DNA from: Candidatus Omnitrophota bacterium
GTDB lineage: Bacteria > Omnitrophota > 4484-213
Assembly (NCBI GenBank): GCA_030640885.1
Contig: DAOWIN010000083.1
Location: 1-26,282, forward strand
Direction of reading: 5' to 3'
Length of the DNA: 26,282 bases
Of the stretch, positions 1 through 6,283 are shown piece after piece (positions within the stretch are counted from its first letter, which is position 1; each line of letters starts with the position of its first letter). A model generated the notes under the pieces. That model was not told where the DNA came from. It worked only from the letters and a program-made list of their open reading frames with translations, and made no database searches. Made by a program: the position numbers and the translations under genes.

Positions 1-41
1 AGCGAGGCGCGAGCCAAAGCCAAATTATTTAGTTGAACTTT

Positions 42-96
42 ACCCAGCACTAATTTTTCAAGGATGCTTAACCATAGTAGAAAATTAGTGCTGGGT
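42..96. repeat. 16-bp perfect inverted repeat
   Basis: The arms are 42-57 (acccagcactaatttt) and 81-96, with a 23-nt loop between them. TTGAA at 33-37 and TTCAA at 96-100 could extend the stem past a bulge. A second small hairpin follows at 113-118/131-136 (cttacg/cgtaag) around a TTCACTGCGTTC loop that resembles other repeats in this window. There is no T-run after the stem, so a simple intrinsic terminator is unlikely. No coding sequence is seen in 1-153. Confidence 0.75.
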
Positions 97-153
97 TCAA
101 TGCGCACAGCAACTTACGTTCACTGCGTTCCGTAAGATGCGTGCTTATTAAAA

Positions 154-720
154 ATGGAAAATGAATTGTTGGAAAAAAAAGGCGAATTTTTTAAGCAGTT
201 TATCAGCGACTGGAAGAGGGTACTTTTAAAGCCCAAAGACTTTTTTGCTGAAACAACAATGGAATATGGAAAAGCCATAAAGTTTGCCGCTGTTAATATT
301 CTTGTTTATAGCATAGGAGCAGTTCTTGTTGGTCAAGCTTTAGGCGGAAAGTTTGCTCTCGTTGATAATCTGCTATTGTCTTTTCTTTATGTTTTTGTTT
401 CTATTCTTTTGGCACTTTTTGTAACCGGACTTATTTTCCATTGCTTCTTTAAAATTTTTGGAGGCAAGGGAAGTTATAAGGAAAGTTTGGCAATTCGGGC
501 ATATTCTTATGTCGTATTGGCCTTTTCATGGATTCCAATTTTGGGAATTATTGCTAATATTTACGGATTGTATATTGTTATTCGTGGAGGAGAAATAAAG
601 CATAATCTTTCTTTAGGGAAATCAATCGCGGCGGTAATTCTTTCAACAATAATTCCTGCATTGTTAGCTATTGCGCTTTTTGCTACTTCTTTAGGAATGC
701 TGAAGACAATTAGCGGATAG
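154..720 (+). CDS. Yip1-family multi-pass membrane protein
   Basis: This is a 188-residue protein of unknown function, probably in the Yip1 domain family. A polar N-terminus of about 40 residues (EKKGEFFKQFISDWKRVLLK, then PKDFF) precedes about four to five hydrophobic segments near residues 42-62, 70-98, 115-145 and 155-182. A short amphipathic lead with P-x-x-F-F before a compact membrane bundle is typical of bacterial Yip1 proteins, which are usually uncharacterised inner-membrane proteins. The ATG at 154 is the only methionine near the N-terminus. No Shine-Dalgarno sequence is visible; the upstream bases are a hairpin and an A/T stretch. The next gene is a tRNA, so no operon partner gives its role. 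The family call rests on segment layout and sequence feel only. Confidence 0.6.
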   Translation: MENELLEKKGEFFKQFISDWKRVLLKPKDFFAETTMEYGKAIKFAAVNILVYSIGAVLVGQALGGKFALVDNLLLSFLYVFVSILLALFVTGLIFHCFFKIFGGKGSYKESLAIRAYSYVVLAFSWIPILGIIANIYGLYIVIRGGEIKHNLSLGKSIAAVILSTIIPALLAIALFATSLGMLKTISG

Positions 721-765
721 TTTAGAATAAACAACGAAAAATCCAGCAATTAGCTAAATTAGGGG

Positions 766-841
766 GGGCGGTTAGCTCAGCCGGGAGAGCGTTTCCTTGA
801 CGTGGAAAAGGTCACAGGTTCGAGCCCTGTACCGCCCACCA
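766..841 (+). tRNA. tRNA-Val (anticodon GAC), CCA encoded
   Basis: A full cloverleaf can be drawn. The acceptor GGGCGGT (766-772) pairs with ACCGCCC (831-837). The D stem is GCTC/GAGC (775-778/787-790). The anticodon stem is TTTCC/GGAAA (792-796/804-808) with loop TTGACGT, giving anticodon GAC at 799-801. The T arm is ACAGG-TTCGAGC-CCTGT (814-830). Discriminator A838 is followed by an encoded CCA (839-841). The gene reads valine GUC/GUU codons. Confidence 0.97.
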
Positions 842-1141
842 ACCCTTCCAAATTTGCCCGAAGGGAAATTTGAGCCTGCGATAGTGAGCGTGAGCGAACG
901 GACGCAGGATAAAGGCAAGGTTGTGCGAAGCGAGAGCCGAGGAGTGCGCGAGCAAAGCGAGCAAGCGACGAGGATAGAAAGGTTTGCGAAAGCAAACTTT
1001 CGCTGTTCCATTTTCCTTTTTCGCCGTTAGGCAAGACATTGCCGAAAGCGATGTCAGGTTCTTTGCGAAGCGAGAGCCTGAAGAGTGAGCGAAGCGAGGC
1101 TCTTCAGGATAAAGGCAAGATTGTTCGAATGGTAAATCCCA
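842..1141. repeat. Hairpin-rich repeat array between tRNA-Val and thrS
   Basis: This 300-bp stretch holds no credible gene but at least five hairpins: 849-872 (7 + 3 bp, loop GAA), 875-908 (cctgcg/cgcagg), 982-997 (gtttgc-GAAA-gcaaac), 1035-1055 (8 bp with one G-U) and 1077-1108 (cctgaagag/ctcttcagg). It also has duplicated words: GCGAAGCGAGAGCC at 925-938 and 1065-1078, and CAGGATAAAGGCAAG at 905-919 and 1105-1119. The array looks like nested copies of a dispersed palindromic repeat. The last bases before thrS repeat AATCCCAAT, another spacer-type word. Open frames here are translations of the tRNA and repeats. Confidence 0.7.
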
Positions 1142-1165
1142 ATGTCAAAATCCCAATTTCCAACA

Positions 1166-2863
1166 ATGAACCTTCAAACCCTAAGACATAGCACTGCTCA
1201 TATTCTTGCCCAAGCGGTAAAAGAGCTTTATCCGCAAACTAAATTGGGCATTGGTCCGGCTATTGAAAACGGCTTTTATTACGACTTTGATTGCCCCGAA
1301 GGATTTGAGCCGCAAGACCTGAAAAAAATAGAAAAAAGGATGCGCGAGATAATTGCTCGCAATCTTCCTTTTTCCCGAGAAGAGATTTCCAAAGAAGAAG
1401 CGACTAAGCTTTTCAAAGAATTGAATGAAGACTATAAATTGGAGTTGATTGAAAAAATAGGAGATGATAATCTTTGCGTGTATAAACAGGGGGATTTTGT
1501 TGATTTGTGCCATGGCCCGCATATAAAATCCACAAGAGAAATTAAAGCGTTTAAACTAATTAGCATTGCTGGAGCATATTGGCAGGGTAATTCACAAAAC
1601 AAAATGCTGCAAAGAATTTATGGTACTGCTTTTGAGAAAAAAGAAGAGTTAGAAGAACACATTAGAAATTTAGAAGAGGCAAAAAAAAGAGATCACCGCA
1701 AATTAGGAAAGGAATTGGATTTATTCAGTTTTCATCCCGAGGCGCCAGCTGCTCCCTTTTATCATCCTAAAGGAGTTATCCTCTATCAAAATCTAATCAA
1801 TTTTTGGCGAAAAGAACACCAAAAAGAGGGCTATTTAGAGATTAAAACTCCTTTGATTTTAGAAGAAGATTTATGGAAACAAAGCGGACATTACGAACAT
1901 TACAAGGACCACATTTATTTTAGCCAAATGGCAGGAAAAAGATACGCAGTACGACCAATGAACTGTCCCGGTTGTTTATTATTTTATAAAGAAAAACAGC
2001 ATTCTTATCGCGAGTTTCCCCTAAGAATTGCCGAATTGGGTTTAGTGCATCGGCAAGAACTTTCCGGTGTTACACACGGGTTGTTCAGAGCGAAGGCTTT
2101 TACTATTGATGATGCTCATATCTTTTGCCTACCTGAGCAACTTACAGATGAAATAGTTAAGGTAAGTAATTTGATTTTAAGAATTTACGAAATCTTGGGA
2201 TTCGAAAAGTGTAGTATTGAACTCTCTACCCGTCCGGAAAGCTCAATTGGCAGTGATGAAATGTGGGAAAGGGCAACTAACTCTCTTCATAACGCATTAA
2301 AAAAAAGCAAAATAAACTATAAAATAAGAAAAGGAGAAGGGGCTTTTTATGGACCCAAGATTGATTTTCACATTAAAGATTGCTTGCAAAGAATGTGGCA
2401 ATGTGGTACAATTCAAGTTGATTTTTCAATGCCGGCAAGATTTAACATAGAATATACCGACAAGGATAACAAAAAGCGATCAGCGGTAATGATTCACCGA
2501 GCCGCATTTGGTTCTATAGAAAGATTTCTGGGGATTTTAGTTGAACATTATGCTGGGGCATTTCCTTTTTGGCTTGCCCCTGTTCAAATAAGAATTATTA
2601 CTATTGCCCAACGGCACATTTCCTATGCTCAAAAAGTAAAGGAGAAATTGGAAACCGCTTTTTTAAGAACCGACATTGATGCCCGCGATGAAAAAATGGG
2701 TTATAAAATTCGCGATGGCGAACTACAGAAAATCCCTTATCTTTTACTTGTTGGGGACAAAGAAGAAAAGGACGGAAATATTGCTGTTAGAGAAAGGGGG
2801 AAGGGGGATTTGGGAAAGAAGAAAATAGAAGAATTTATAATACAAATCCCAAGTTTCAATTGA
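1166..2863 (+). CDS. thrS: Threonine-tRNA ligase lacking the TGS domain
   Basis: This class II synthetase charges tRNA-Thr. Numbered from a possible ATG at 1142, the tRNA-SAD editing domain comes first with HSTAH (H16, H20) and DLCHGPH (C123, H127). The catalytic core follows with zinc ligands C275 (MNCPG), H326 (DDAHIF) and H452 (MIHRA), then an anticodon-binding domain to the end (VQIRIITIAQRH...). The usual N-terminal TGS domain of about 60 residues is absent. I prefer the ATG at 1166 (MNLQTLRHS), because TGS-less relatives begin right before the SAD domain and because the bases around 1142 are a repeated AATCCCAAT spacer word; 1142 remains possible. Neither start has a clear ribosome-binding site. 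It leads the translation cluster thrS-infC-rpmI-rplT. The last codons also run through a spacer-like AAATCCCAAGTTTCAA. Confidence 0.95.
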   Translation: MNLQTLRHSTAHILAQAVKELYPQTKLGIGPAIENGFYYDFDCPEGFEPQDLKKIEKRMREIIARNLPFSREEISKEEATKLFKELNEDYKLELIEKIGDDNLCVYKQGDFVDLCHGPHIKSTREIKAFKLISIAGAYWQGNSQNKMLQRIYGTAFEKKEELEEHIRNLEEAKKRDHRKLGKELDLFSFHPEAPAAPFYHPKGVILYQNLINFWRKEHQKEGYLEIKTPLILEEDLWKQSGHYEHYKDHIYFSQMAGKRYAVRPMNCPGCLLFYKEKQHSYREFPLRIAELGLVHRQELSGVTHGLFRAKAFTIDDAHIFCLPEQLTDEIVKVSNLILRIYEILGFEKCSIELSTRPESSIGSDEMWERATNSLHNALKKSKINYKIRKGEGAFYGPKIDFHIKDCLQRMWQCGTIQVDFSMPARFNIEYTDKDNKKRSAVMIHRAAFGSIERFLGILVEHYAGAFPFWLAPVQIRIITIAQRHISYAQKVKEKLETAFLRTDIDARDEKMGYKIRDGELQKIPYLLLVGDKEEKDGNIAVRERGKGDLGKKKIEEFIIQIPSFN

Positions 2864-2928
2864 TCCCGTCTAAATAATCATTTTGGTTATTGAATATTGT
2901 AATTTGGTGTTTGAAATTTGAGATTTAT

Positions 2929-2967
2929 CAATTTTGGCAAGATGCCAAAATTGAGTCAGGGGGTGAT
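2929..2967 (+). promoter_or_regulatory. Hairpin plus strong Shine-Dalgarno of infC
   Basis: A perfect 11-bp stem (2929-2939 CAATTTTGGCA with 2943-2953) closes an AGA loop. It stands 4 nt before AGGGGGTGAT (2958-2967), which matches the 16S-complementary AGGAGGTGAT at all but one base. The ATT start codon of infC follows at 2971. Hairpin and ribosome-binding site together form a likely translational control site. Autoregulation of IF-3 through a non-AUG start is known in other bacteria; the role of this hairpin is inference. Confidence 0.75.
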
Positions 2968-2970
2968 AAT

Positions 2971-3495
2971 ATTTCTAAAAGACCTATAAGAGAAAAGAGA
3001 ACAAGGATAAACAGGCAAATCTGGGCAAAGGAGATTCGGCTTATTGACGCAAAAGGAACGCAAAGAGGAATTTTACCTTTGGAAGAGGGGTTAAAATTGG
3101 CGCAAGAGGAGGAGTTGGATTTAGTGGAAATTGCTCCCAATGCCAAACCTCCGGTATGCCGAGTTATCGATTTCAGTAAATTTAAATACGAGCAAAATAA
3201 GCGAAAAAAGGAGGCACAAAAGAAGCATAAAAAAGGAGATTTAAAAGAGATTAGGGTGCGTCCTTATATCAGTGAACATGATTATAATACAAAACTCCAA
3301 CAGGCAAGCAAATTTTTGCAGGAAAGGCATAAAGTAAAAATAAGATTGTTTTTTAAAGGGAGAGAAATAAAATTTCTGGATAATGGGCGAAAGGTTATAG
3401 AAAGATTTGTTGAGGCATTGAAGGATAAAGGAAAAGTAGAGGTTTCTCCTTTCAAAGAAAGAAGAAATATAGTAGTAGTAATAGCGCCTATGTAG
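2971..3495 (+). CDS. infC: Translation initiation factor IF-3, ATT start
   Basis: IF-3 binds the 30S subunit, keeps it apart from 50S and checks start-codon pairing. The 174-residue protein has the N domain (RINRQIWAKEIRLIDAKGTQ, then PNAKPPVCRVIDFSKFKYE), the lysine-rich linker (NKRKKEAQKKHKKGDLKEIR) and the C domain (KVKIRLFFKGREI to VVVIAPM). The frame stays open upstream to a TTG at 2890, but those residues (IVIWCLKFEIYQFW) are unlike IF-3 and no ribosome-binding site precedes them. The ATT at 2971 follows an almost perfect Shine-Dalgarno at 2958-2967 and gives the family's normal length, and no ATG or GTG in frame fits. IF-3 genes starting at ATT or another rare codon are known, and IF-3 itself discriminates against them, giving feedback. 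rpmI lies 56 nt downstream. Confidence 0.93.
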   Translation: MSKRPIREKRTRINRQIWAKEIRLIDAKGTQRGILPLEEGLKLAQEEELDLVEIAPNAKPPVCRVIDFSKFKYEQNKRKKEAQKKHKKGDLKEIRVRPYISEHDYNTKLQQASKFLQERHKVKIRLFFKGREIKFLDNGRKVIERFVEALKDKGKVEVSPFKERRNIVVVIAPM

Positions 3496-3498
3496 GTT

Positions 3499-3527
3499 AC
3501 AAGCCACAAGCTTCAAGCCACAGGTTA
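3499..3527. repeat. Dispersed AAGCCACAAGCTTCAAGCCACAGG-type repeat, copy 1
   Basis: The infC-rpmI spacer carries a pyrimidine/purine-patterned word resembling 3751-3779 and 7215-7244. The shared pattern is roughly AAGCYRCAAGYTNCA, then RGYYRCAGG. It is spacer DNA without a start codon. Confidence 0.5.
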
Positions 3528-3551
3528 AAAAATCAATGCAGGATTAGTAAA

Positions 3552-3746
3552 ATGAAAAGGAAAACTAAAAAAAGTATTAGCAAGCGTTTTAAAATAACCA
3601 AAACAGGCAAGGTAAAAAGAAGCAAGGCTTACGGCAACCATCTTTTGAGTAAAAAAAGCGGCAAAAGAATGCAACGATTAAAATCAGCAGATTTGGTGAA
3701 TAAAGCCGATAGCAAAAAGATTAAAACTTTATTGGCGCATAAATAG
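3552..3746 (+). CDS. rpmI: 50S ribosomal protein L35
   Basis: This 64-residue, very basic protein of the large subunit is recognised by MKRKTKKSISKRFKITKTGK at the N-terminus, the HLLSKKS(G)KR motif and the C-terminal LVNKADSKKIKTLL. Length is normal for L35. It sits in the conserved infC-rpmI-rplT order. A weak AGGA at 3540-3543 precedes the ATG at 3552. In other bacteria L20 represses translation of this operon; no clear L20-binding leader can be identified here. Confidence 0.98.
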   Translation: MKRKTKKSISKRFKITKTGKVKRSKAYGNHLLSKKSGKRMQRLKSADLVNKADSKKIKTLLAHK

Positions 3747-3750
3747 GTTT

Positions 3751-3779
3751 TAAGCTACAAGCTGCAGGTTGCAAGTAAG
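3751..3779. repeat. Dispersed AAGCTACAAGCTGCAGG-type repeat, copy 2
   Basis: This second copy of the family seen at 3499-3527 lies just after the rpmI stop. It reads TAAGCTACAAGCTGCAGG followed by TTGCAAGTAAG. No coding potential is seen. Confidence 0.5.
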
Positions 3780-3801
3780 AAAAAGAAAGGATAATGAATA
3801 G

Positions 3802-3824
3802 ATTCTGCGGGTTAACCGCAGAAT
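3802..3824. repeat. Hairpin in the rpmI-rplT spacer
   Basis: A perfect 9-bp stem (ATTCTGCGG 3802-3810 with CCGCAGAAT 3816-3824) closes a GTTAA loop. A T5 run lies 13 nt downstream (3838-3842), not adjacent as in a classic terminator. An attenuator or an L20-related control site is possible but not shown; rplT starts 65 nt downstream. Confidence 0.65.
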
Positions 3825-3889
3825 GATACTCGATGTCTTTTTGCAGAATAGATAAATATTTTTTTTAAAAGGCAACGAAAGGAGAAAAT

Positions 3890-4237
3890 ATGTCGCGGGC
3901 AACTAACGCACCGGCTTCTCGCAGAAGAAGAAAAAAGATTTTAAAATTAGCAAAGGGGTTTCGCGGGGGAAGAAGTAAGCTTTTTCGAACAGCTGCCGAA
4001 ACAGTAAAAAGGGCTTTGGCTTACAACTACCGCGACCGTAAGGTTAGAAAAAGAAATTTTAGAAGCCTATGGATAATCCGCATAAATAACGCCGCAAGAA
4101 TTAACGGCACCACCTATCGCAGTCTTATTCAAGGCTTAAAGAAAGCAAATATTGAATTGGACAGAAAGATGTTAGCAGATTTAGCAGTCAATGATGCCGA
4201 GGCGTTTAAGAAGATTGTGGAAGTGGTGAAAAAATAA
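3890..4237 (+). CDS. rplT: 50S ribosomal protein L20
   Basis: L20 binds 23S rRNA and is needed early in large-subunit assembly. The 115-residue protein has the basic N-terminal extension (SRRRRKKILKLAKGFRGGRS), the RALAYNYRDRKVRKRNFRSLWI core and the LIQGLKKANIELDRKMLADLA segment, all characteristic. Length is normal. The start ATG at 3890 has a good AAAGGAG at 3880-3886. It is the last gene of the translation cluster; the next spacer carries the repeated cassette that serves trkA. Confidence 0.98.
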   Translation: MSRATNAPASRRRRKKILKLAKGFRGGRSKLFRTAAETVKRALAYNYRDRKVRKRNFRSLWIIRINNAARINGTTYRSLIQGLKKANIELDRKMLADLAVNDAEAFKKIVEVVKK

Positions 4238-4313
4238 AAACAAGAGTTTTACAAAAATTCCTCCGCCCCGAAGTTTCGGAGTTTCGACTCAAATTTTGCC
4301 TTGCCTTCAGACA

Positions 4314-4364
4314 GAACCTTTAACCTGCTCCATTCCCCGCCTCAGGCGGGAGAAAGGAAAGGAG
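4314..4364 (+). promoter_or_regulatory. Repeated 5' cassette (hairpin + Shine-Dalgarno) of trkA
   Basis: The left block GAACCTTTAACCTGCTCCATTC (4314-4335) nearly matches 11628-11648 before pfk. A 6-bp GC hairpin follows (cccgcc-TCA-ggcggg, 4336-4350), nearly identical to 10149-10163. The right block GAGAAAGGAAAGGAG (4350-4364) also ends the cassettes before 10209 and 11702 and supplies the Shine-Dalgarno 7 nt before the trkA ATG at 4372. A smaller hairpin, ccgaa/ttcgg, lies near 4268-4279. Confidence 0.7.
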
Positions 4365-4371
4365 ATTTCTA

Positions 4372-5061
4372 ATGCGACAGTTTGCTGTAATTGGTTTAGG
4401 AAGATTCGGTTCAAGCGTAGCAAAAACTTTAAGCGAAAAAGGCCATCAGGTTTTAGGAATTGACATCAACATAGAAAAAGTGCAAAATATTTCTTCCTTG
4501 ATTACGCAAGCTGTGCAAATAGATGCCACAGATGGAAAAGCGTTAAGAAAATTAGCGGCTAAGGATGTAGATGTAGCTATCGTCGCTGTTGGCAAAAATT
4601 TAGAAGCAAGTATTTTAATTACCTTAATTTTAAAAGAAATGGAGGTAAAAGAGATTGTAACAAAGGCGGTTGAAGAAATTCAGGGTAAAGTTTTGCGAAA
4701 AATAGGGGCTACTAAAGTTGTTTTTCCAGAACGAGATATGGGAATCCAGTTAGCCAATAGTTTAATATCCTCGCAGATTATTGAATATATTAATCTTTCT
4801 TCGGATTATGGCGTTATCGAGATAGTTGCCCCTTCAATTTTCATTGATAATTCTCTGCAGCAATTAAATATTCGCAGTAAATATAAAGCAAATGTCATTG
4901 CTATAAAAAAGAAAATCCCTTCTATCACAGATAAAGGAGACACAGAAATAAAACAAGAAATTAATATTTCTCCCGCAGGTAACGACATAATTAAAAAGGG
5001 TGATACTCTAATAGTAATAGGCAAAAGTAAAGATATTGAAAAACTGCAAAAGCTAAAATAA
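4372..5061 (+). CDS. TrkA/KtrA-type potassium transport regulatory subunit
   Basis: This is a cytoplasmic RCK protein that binds nucleotide and gates a TrkH/KtrB-type K+ channel. The 229 residues match single-unit KtrA. The N-terminal Rossmann RCK_N domain starts with VIGLGRFGSSVA (about residues 5-16), has the acidic residues ending strand 2 (GIDIN) and the DATDGKAL loop. The C-terminal RCK_C domain begins about residue 145 and ends ...GDTLIVIGKSKDIEKLQ. The start ATG at 4372 has a strong Shine-Dalgarno inside the repeated cassette. aroB follows after 4 nt, so the two are probably co-transcribed. The membrane partner is not in the window, so the cognate channel is unknown. Confidence 0.92.
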   Translation: MRQFAVIGLGRFGSSVAKTLSEKGHQVLGIDINIEKVQNISSLITQAVQIDATDGKALRKLAAKDVDVAIVAVGKNLEASILITLILKEMEVKEIVTKAVEEIQGKVLRKIGATKVVFPERDMGIQLANSLISSQIIEYINLSSDYGVIEIVAPSIFIDNSLQQLNIRSKYKANVIAIKKKIPSITDKGDTEIKQEINISPAGNDIIKKGDTLIVIGKSKDIEKLQKLK

Positions 5062-5065
5062 ATAG

Positions 5066-6166
5066 ATGCCAACCGTTCATGTCAATTTAGATAAAAGGAA
5101 TTATCCTATTGTTGTTGGTAATGAAATTTTAAAAGATATAGGCGATTCGCTGCAGAATTTTGAAGCAATTTCTAAAATAGCAATTGTCATCAATCCTCTT
5201 GTTGCAAGCTTTCATTTAAAAAGCGTCAAAGAAAGCCTGCTTAATAAAGGATTTAAGGTATCTGTTATTATTGTTCCCGATGGGGAAAAATTCAAGGATT
5301 ATAGACAGCTATTAAACATACACAGAAAGTTGGTTCAAGAAAAATTAGACCGCAGGTCTTTGATTATAGCGTTAGGTGGCGGAGTAATTGGCGACATAAG
5401 CGGCTTTGCCGCTGCTACCTTTATGCGTGGAATTCGTTATGTCCAGATTCCTACTTCTTTATTGGCACAAGTAGACAGCTCAATTGGCGGAAAAACAGGG
5501 ATAAATTTTTTAAAGATTAAAAACTTAATCGGCAGTTTTTATCAGCCTAAATTGGTTTATACGGATGTTTCTTTGCTTCGCACACTTTCCCAAGAAGAAT
5601 TGCATAATGGTTTGGCAGAGGTAATTAAATACGGCGTAATTAAAGACGCAGGTTTTTTTCAATATTTAGAAAAAAATATAGAGAAAATTTTGGATTTGGA
5701 TCTTTCCTGTTTGGAAAAAGTAGTTTTTCAATGTGCTGAGATTAAAGCAAAGATTGTTCAAGAGGACGAAAAGGAAAAAGGGATAAGGACAATTCTGAAT
5801 TATGGACATACATTGGGACACTGTTTCGAAACAGTGAGTAAATTTAGCTATAAACACGGGCAGGCGGTTTCTTTAGGTATGGTTTACGCCGGCAAAATTG
5901 CCCAAAAAATAGGGTTGCTGAATAGAGAAGATGCAAAAAAGATAGAAAGGTTATTGCAGAAGGCGCATTTGCCGGTATCTCCCTTAAAAAAGTTCAATCC
6001 TCAAGAAATATTGGCAATATTAGAAATGGATAAAAAGAGAAGTGCAGGCAAACAAAAATTTGTTCTTCCCAAAAAGATCGGTCAAGTAATTATCAAAGAC
6101 GACATCCCCATAGAGTTACTTAAAGAGGTTTTGCTAAATGCTAAAGAAAATAATATCTTTTCTTAA
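5066..6166 (+). CDS. aroB: 3-dehydroquinate synthase
   Basis: AroB is the second shikimate-pathway enzyme; it cyclises DAHP to 3-dehydroquinate using NAD+ and a divalent metal. The 366-residue protein shows the family motifs in order: PDGEKFKDYRQ (71-81), the nucleotide-binding GGGVIGD (104-110), IPTSLLAQVDSSIGGKTGIN (128-147) and AEVIKYG (184-190). Metal ligands by alignment to the family are E185, H248 (NYGHTLGH) and H264 (KHGQAV). Length is normal. The gene lies 4 nt after trkA without its own clear ribosome-binding site, which suggests coupled translation. No other aro genes are present in this window. Confidence 0.97.
   Translation: MPTVHVNLDKRNYPIVVGNEILKDIGDSLQNFEAISKIAIVINPLVASFHLKSVKESLLNKGFKVSVIIVPDGEKFKDYRQLLNIHRKLVQEKLDRRSLIIALGGGVIGDISGFAAATFMRGIRYVQIPTSLLAQVDSSIGGKTGINFLKIKNLIGSFYQPKLVYTDVSLLRTLSQEELHNGLAEVIKYGVIKDAGFFQYLEKNIEKILDLDLSCLEKVVFQCAEIKAKIVQEDEKEKGIRTILNYGHTLGHCFETVSKFSYKHGQAVSLGMVYAGKIAQKIGLLNREDAKKIERLLQKAHLPVSPLKKFNPQEILAILEMDKKRSAGKQKFVLPKKIGQVIIKDDIPIELLKEVLLNAKENNIFS
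5819..5836. repeat. Perfect 18-bp palindrome inside aroB
   Basis: CACTGTTTCGAAACAGTG reads the same on both strands and encodes part of GHCFETVS right after the metal-ligand motif NYGHTLGH. It may be chance or a binding or hairpin site. Confidence 0.8.
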
Positions 6167-6178
6167 AAAGATATTCGC

Positions 6179-6198
6179 CGCAGAGAAGTTCCTCTGCG
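6179..6198. repeat. Hairpin in the aroB-MEMO spacer
   Basis: CGCAGAG (6179-6185) pairs with CTCTGCG (6192-6198) around a 6-nt loop. A second CGCAGAG at 6234-6240 could compete for the same right arm. The rest of 6167-6283 shows no gene. Confidence 0.55.
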
Positions 6199-6283
6199 AT
6201 AGCTGCAGATATAACTACAGCAATGTTTGTTTTCGCAGAGAAAGACCAAATGCTGAAGAATGCCCAAACTATAAAAGAAAATA

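Noticed and set aside
42..96. Intrinsic terminator from the 16-bp stem.
   Set aside because: The loop is 23 nt and no T-run follows.
772..1039. Several overlapping open frames on both strands, e.g. one containing RYRARTCDLFHVKE on the minus strand.
   Set aside because: They are translations of tRNA-Val and the adjoining hairpin repeats; such reverse-tRNA peptides are a known false call.
842..1141. CRISPR array or T-box leader before thrS.
   Set aside because: Repeat units are imperfect, unevenly spaced and palindromic, with no spacers of equal length; no T-box sequence or specifier stem was found.
3747..3889. L20-binding autoregulatory leader.
   Set aside because: A 9-bp hairpin exists at 3802-3824, but nothing resembling the L20 site of 23S rRNA could be identified by eye.
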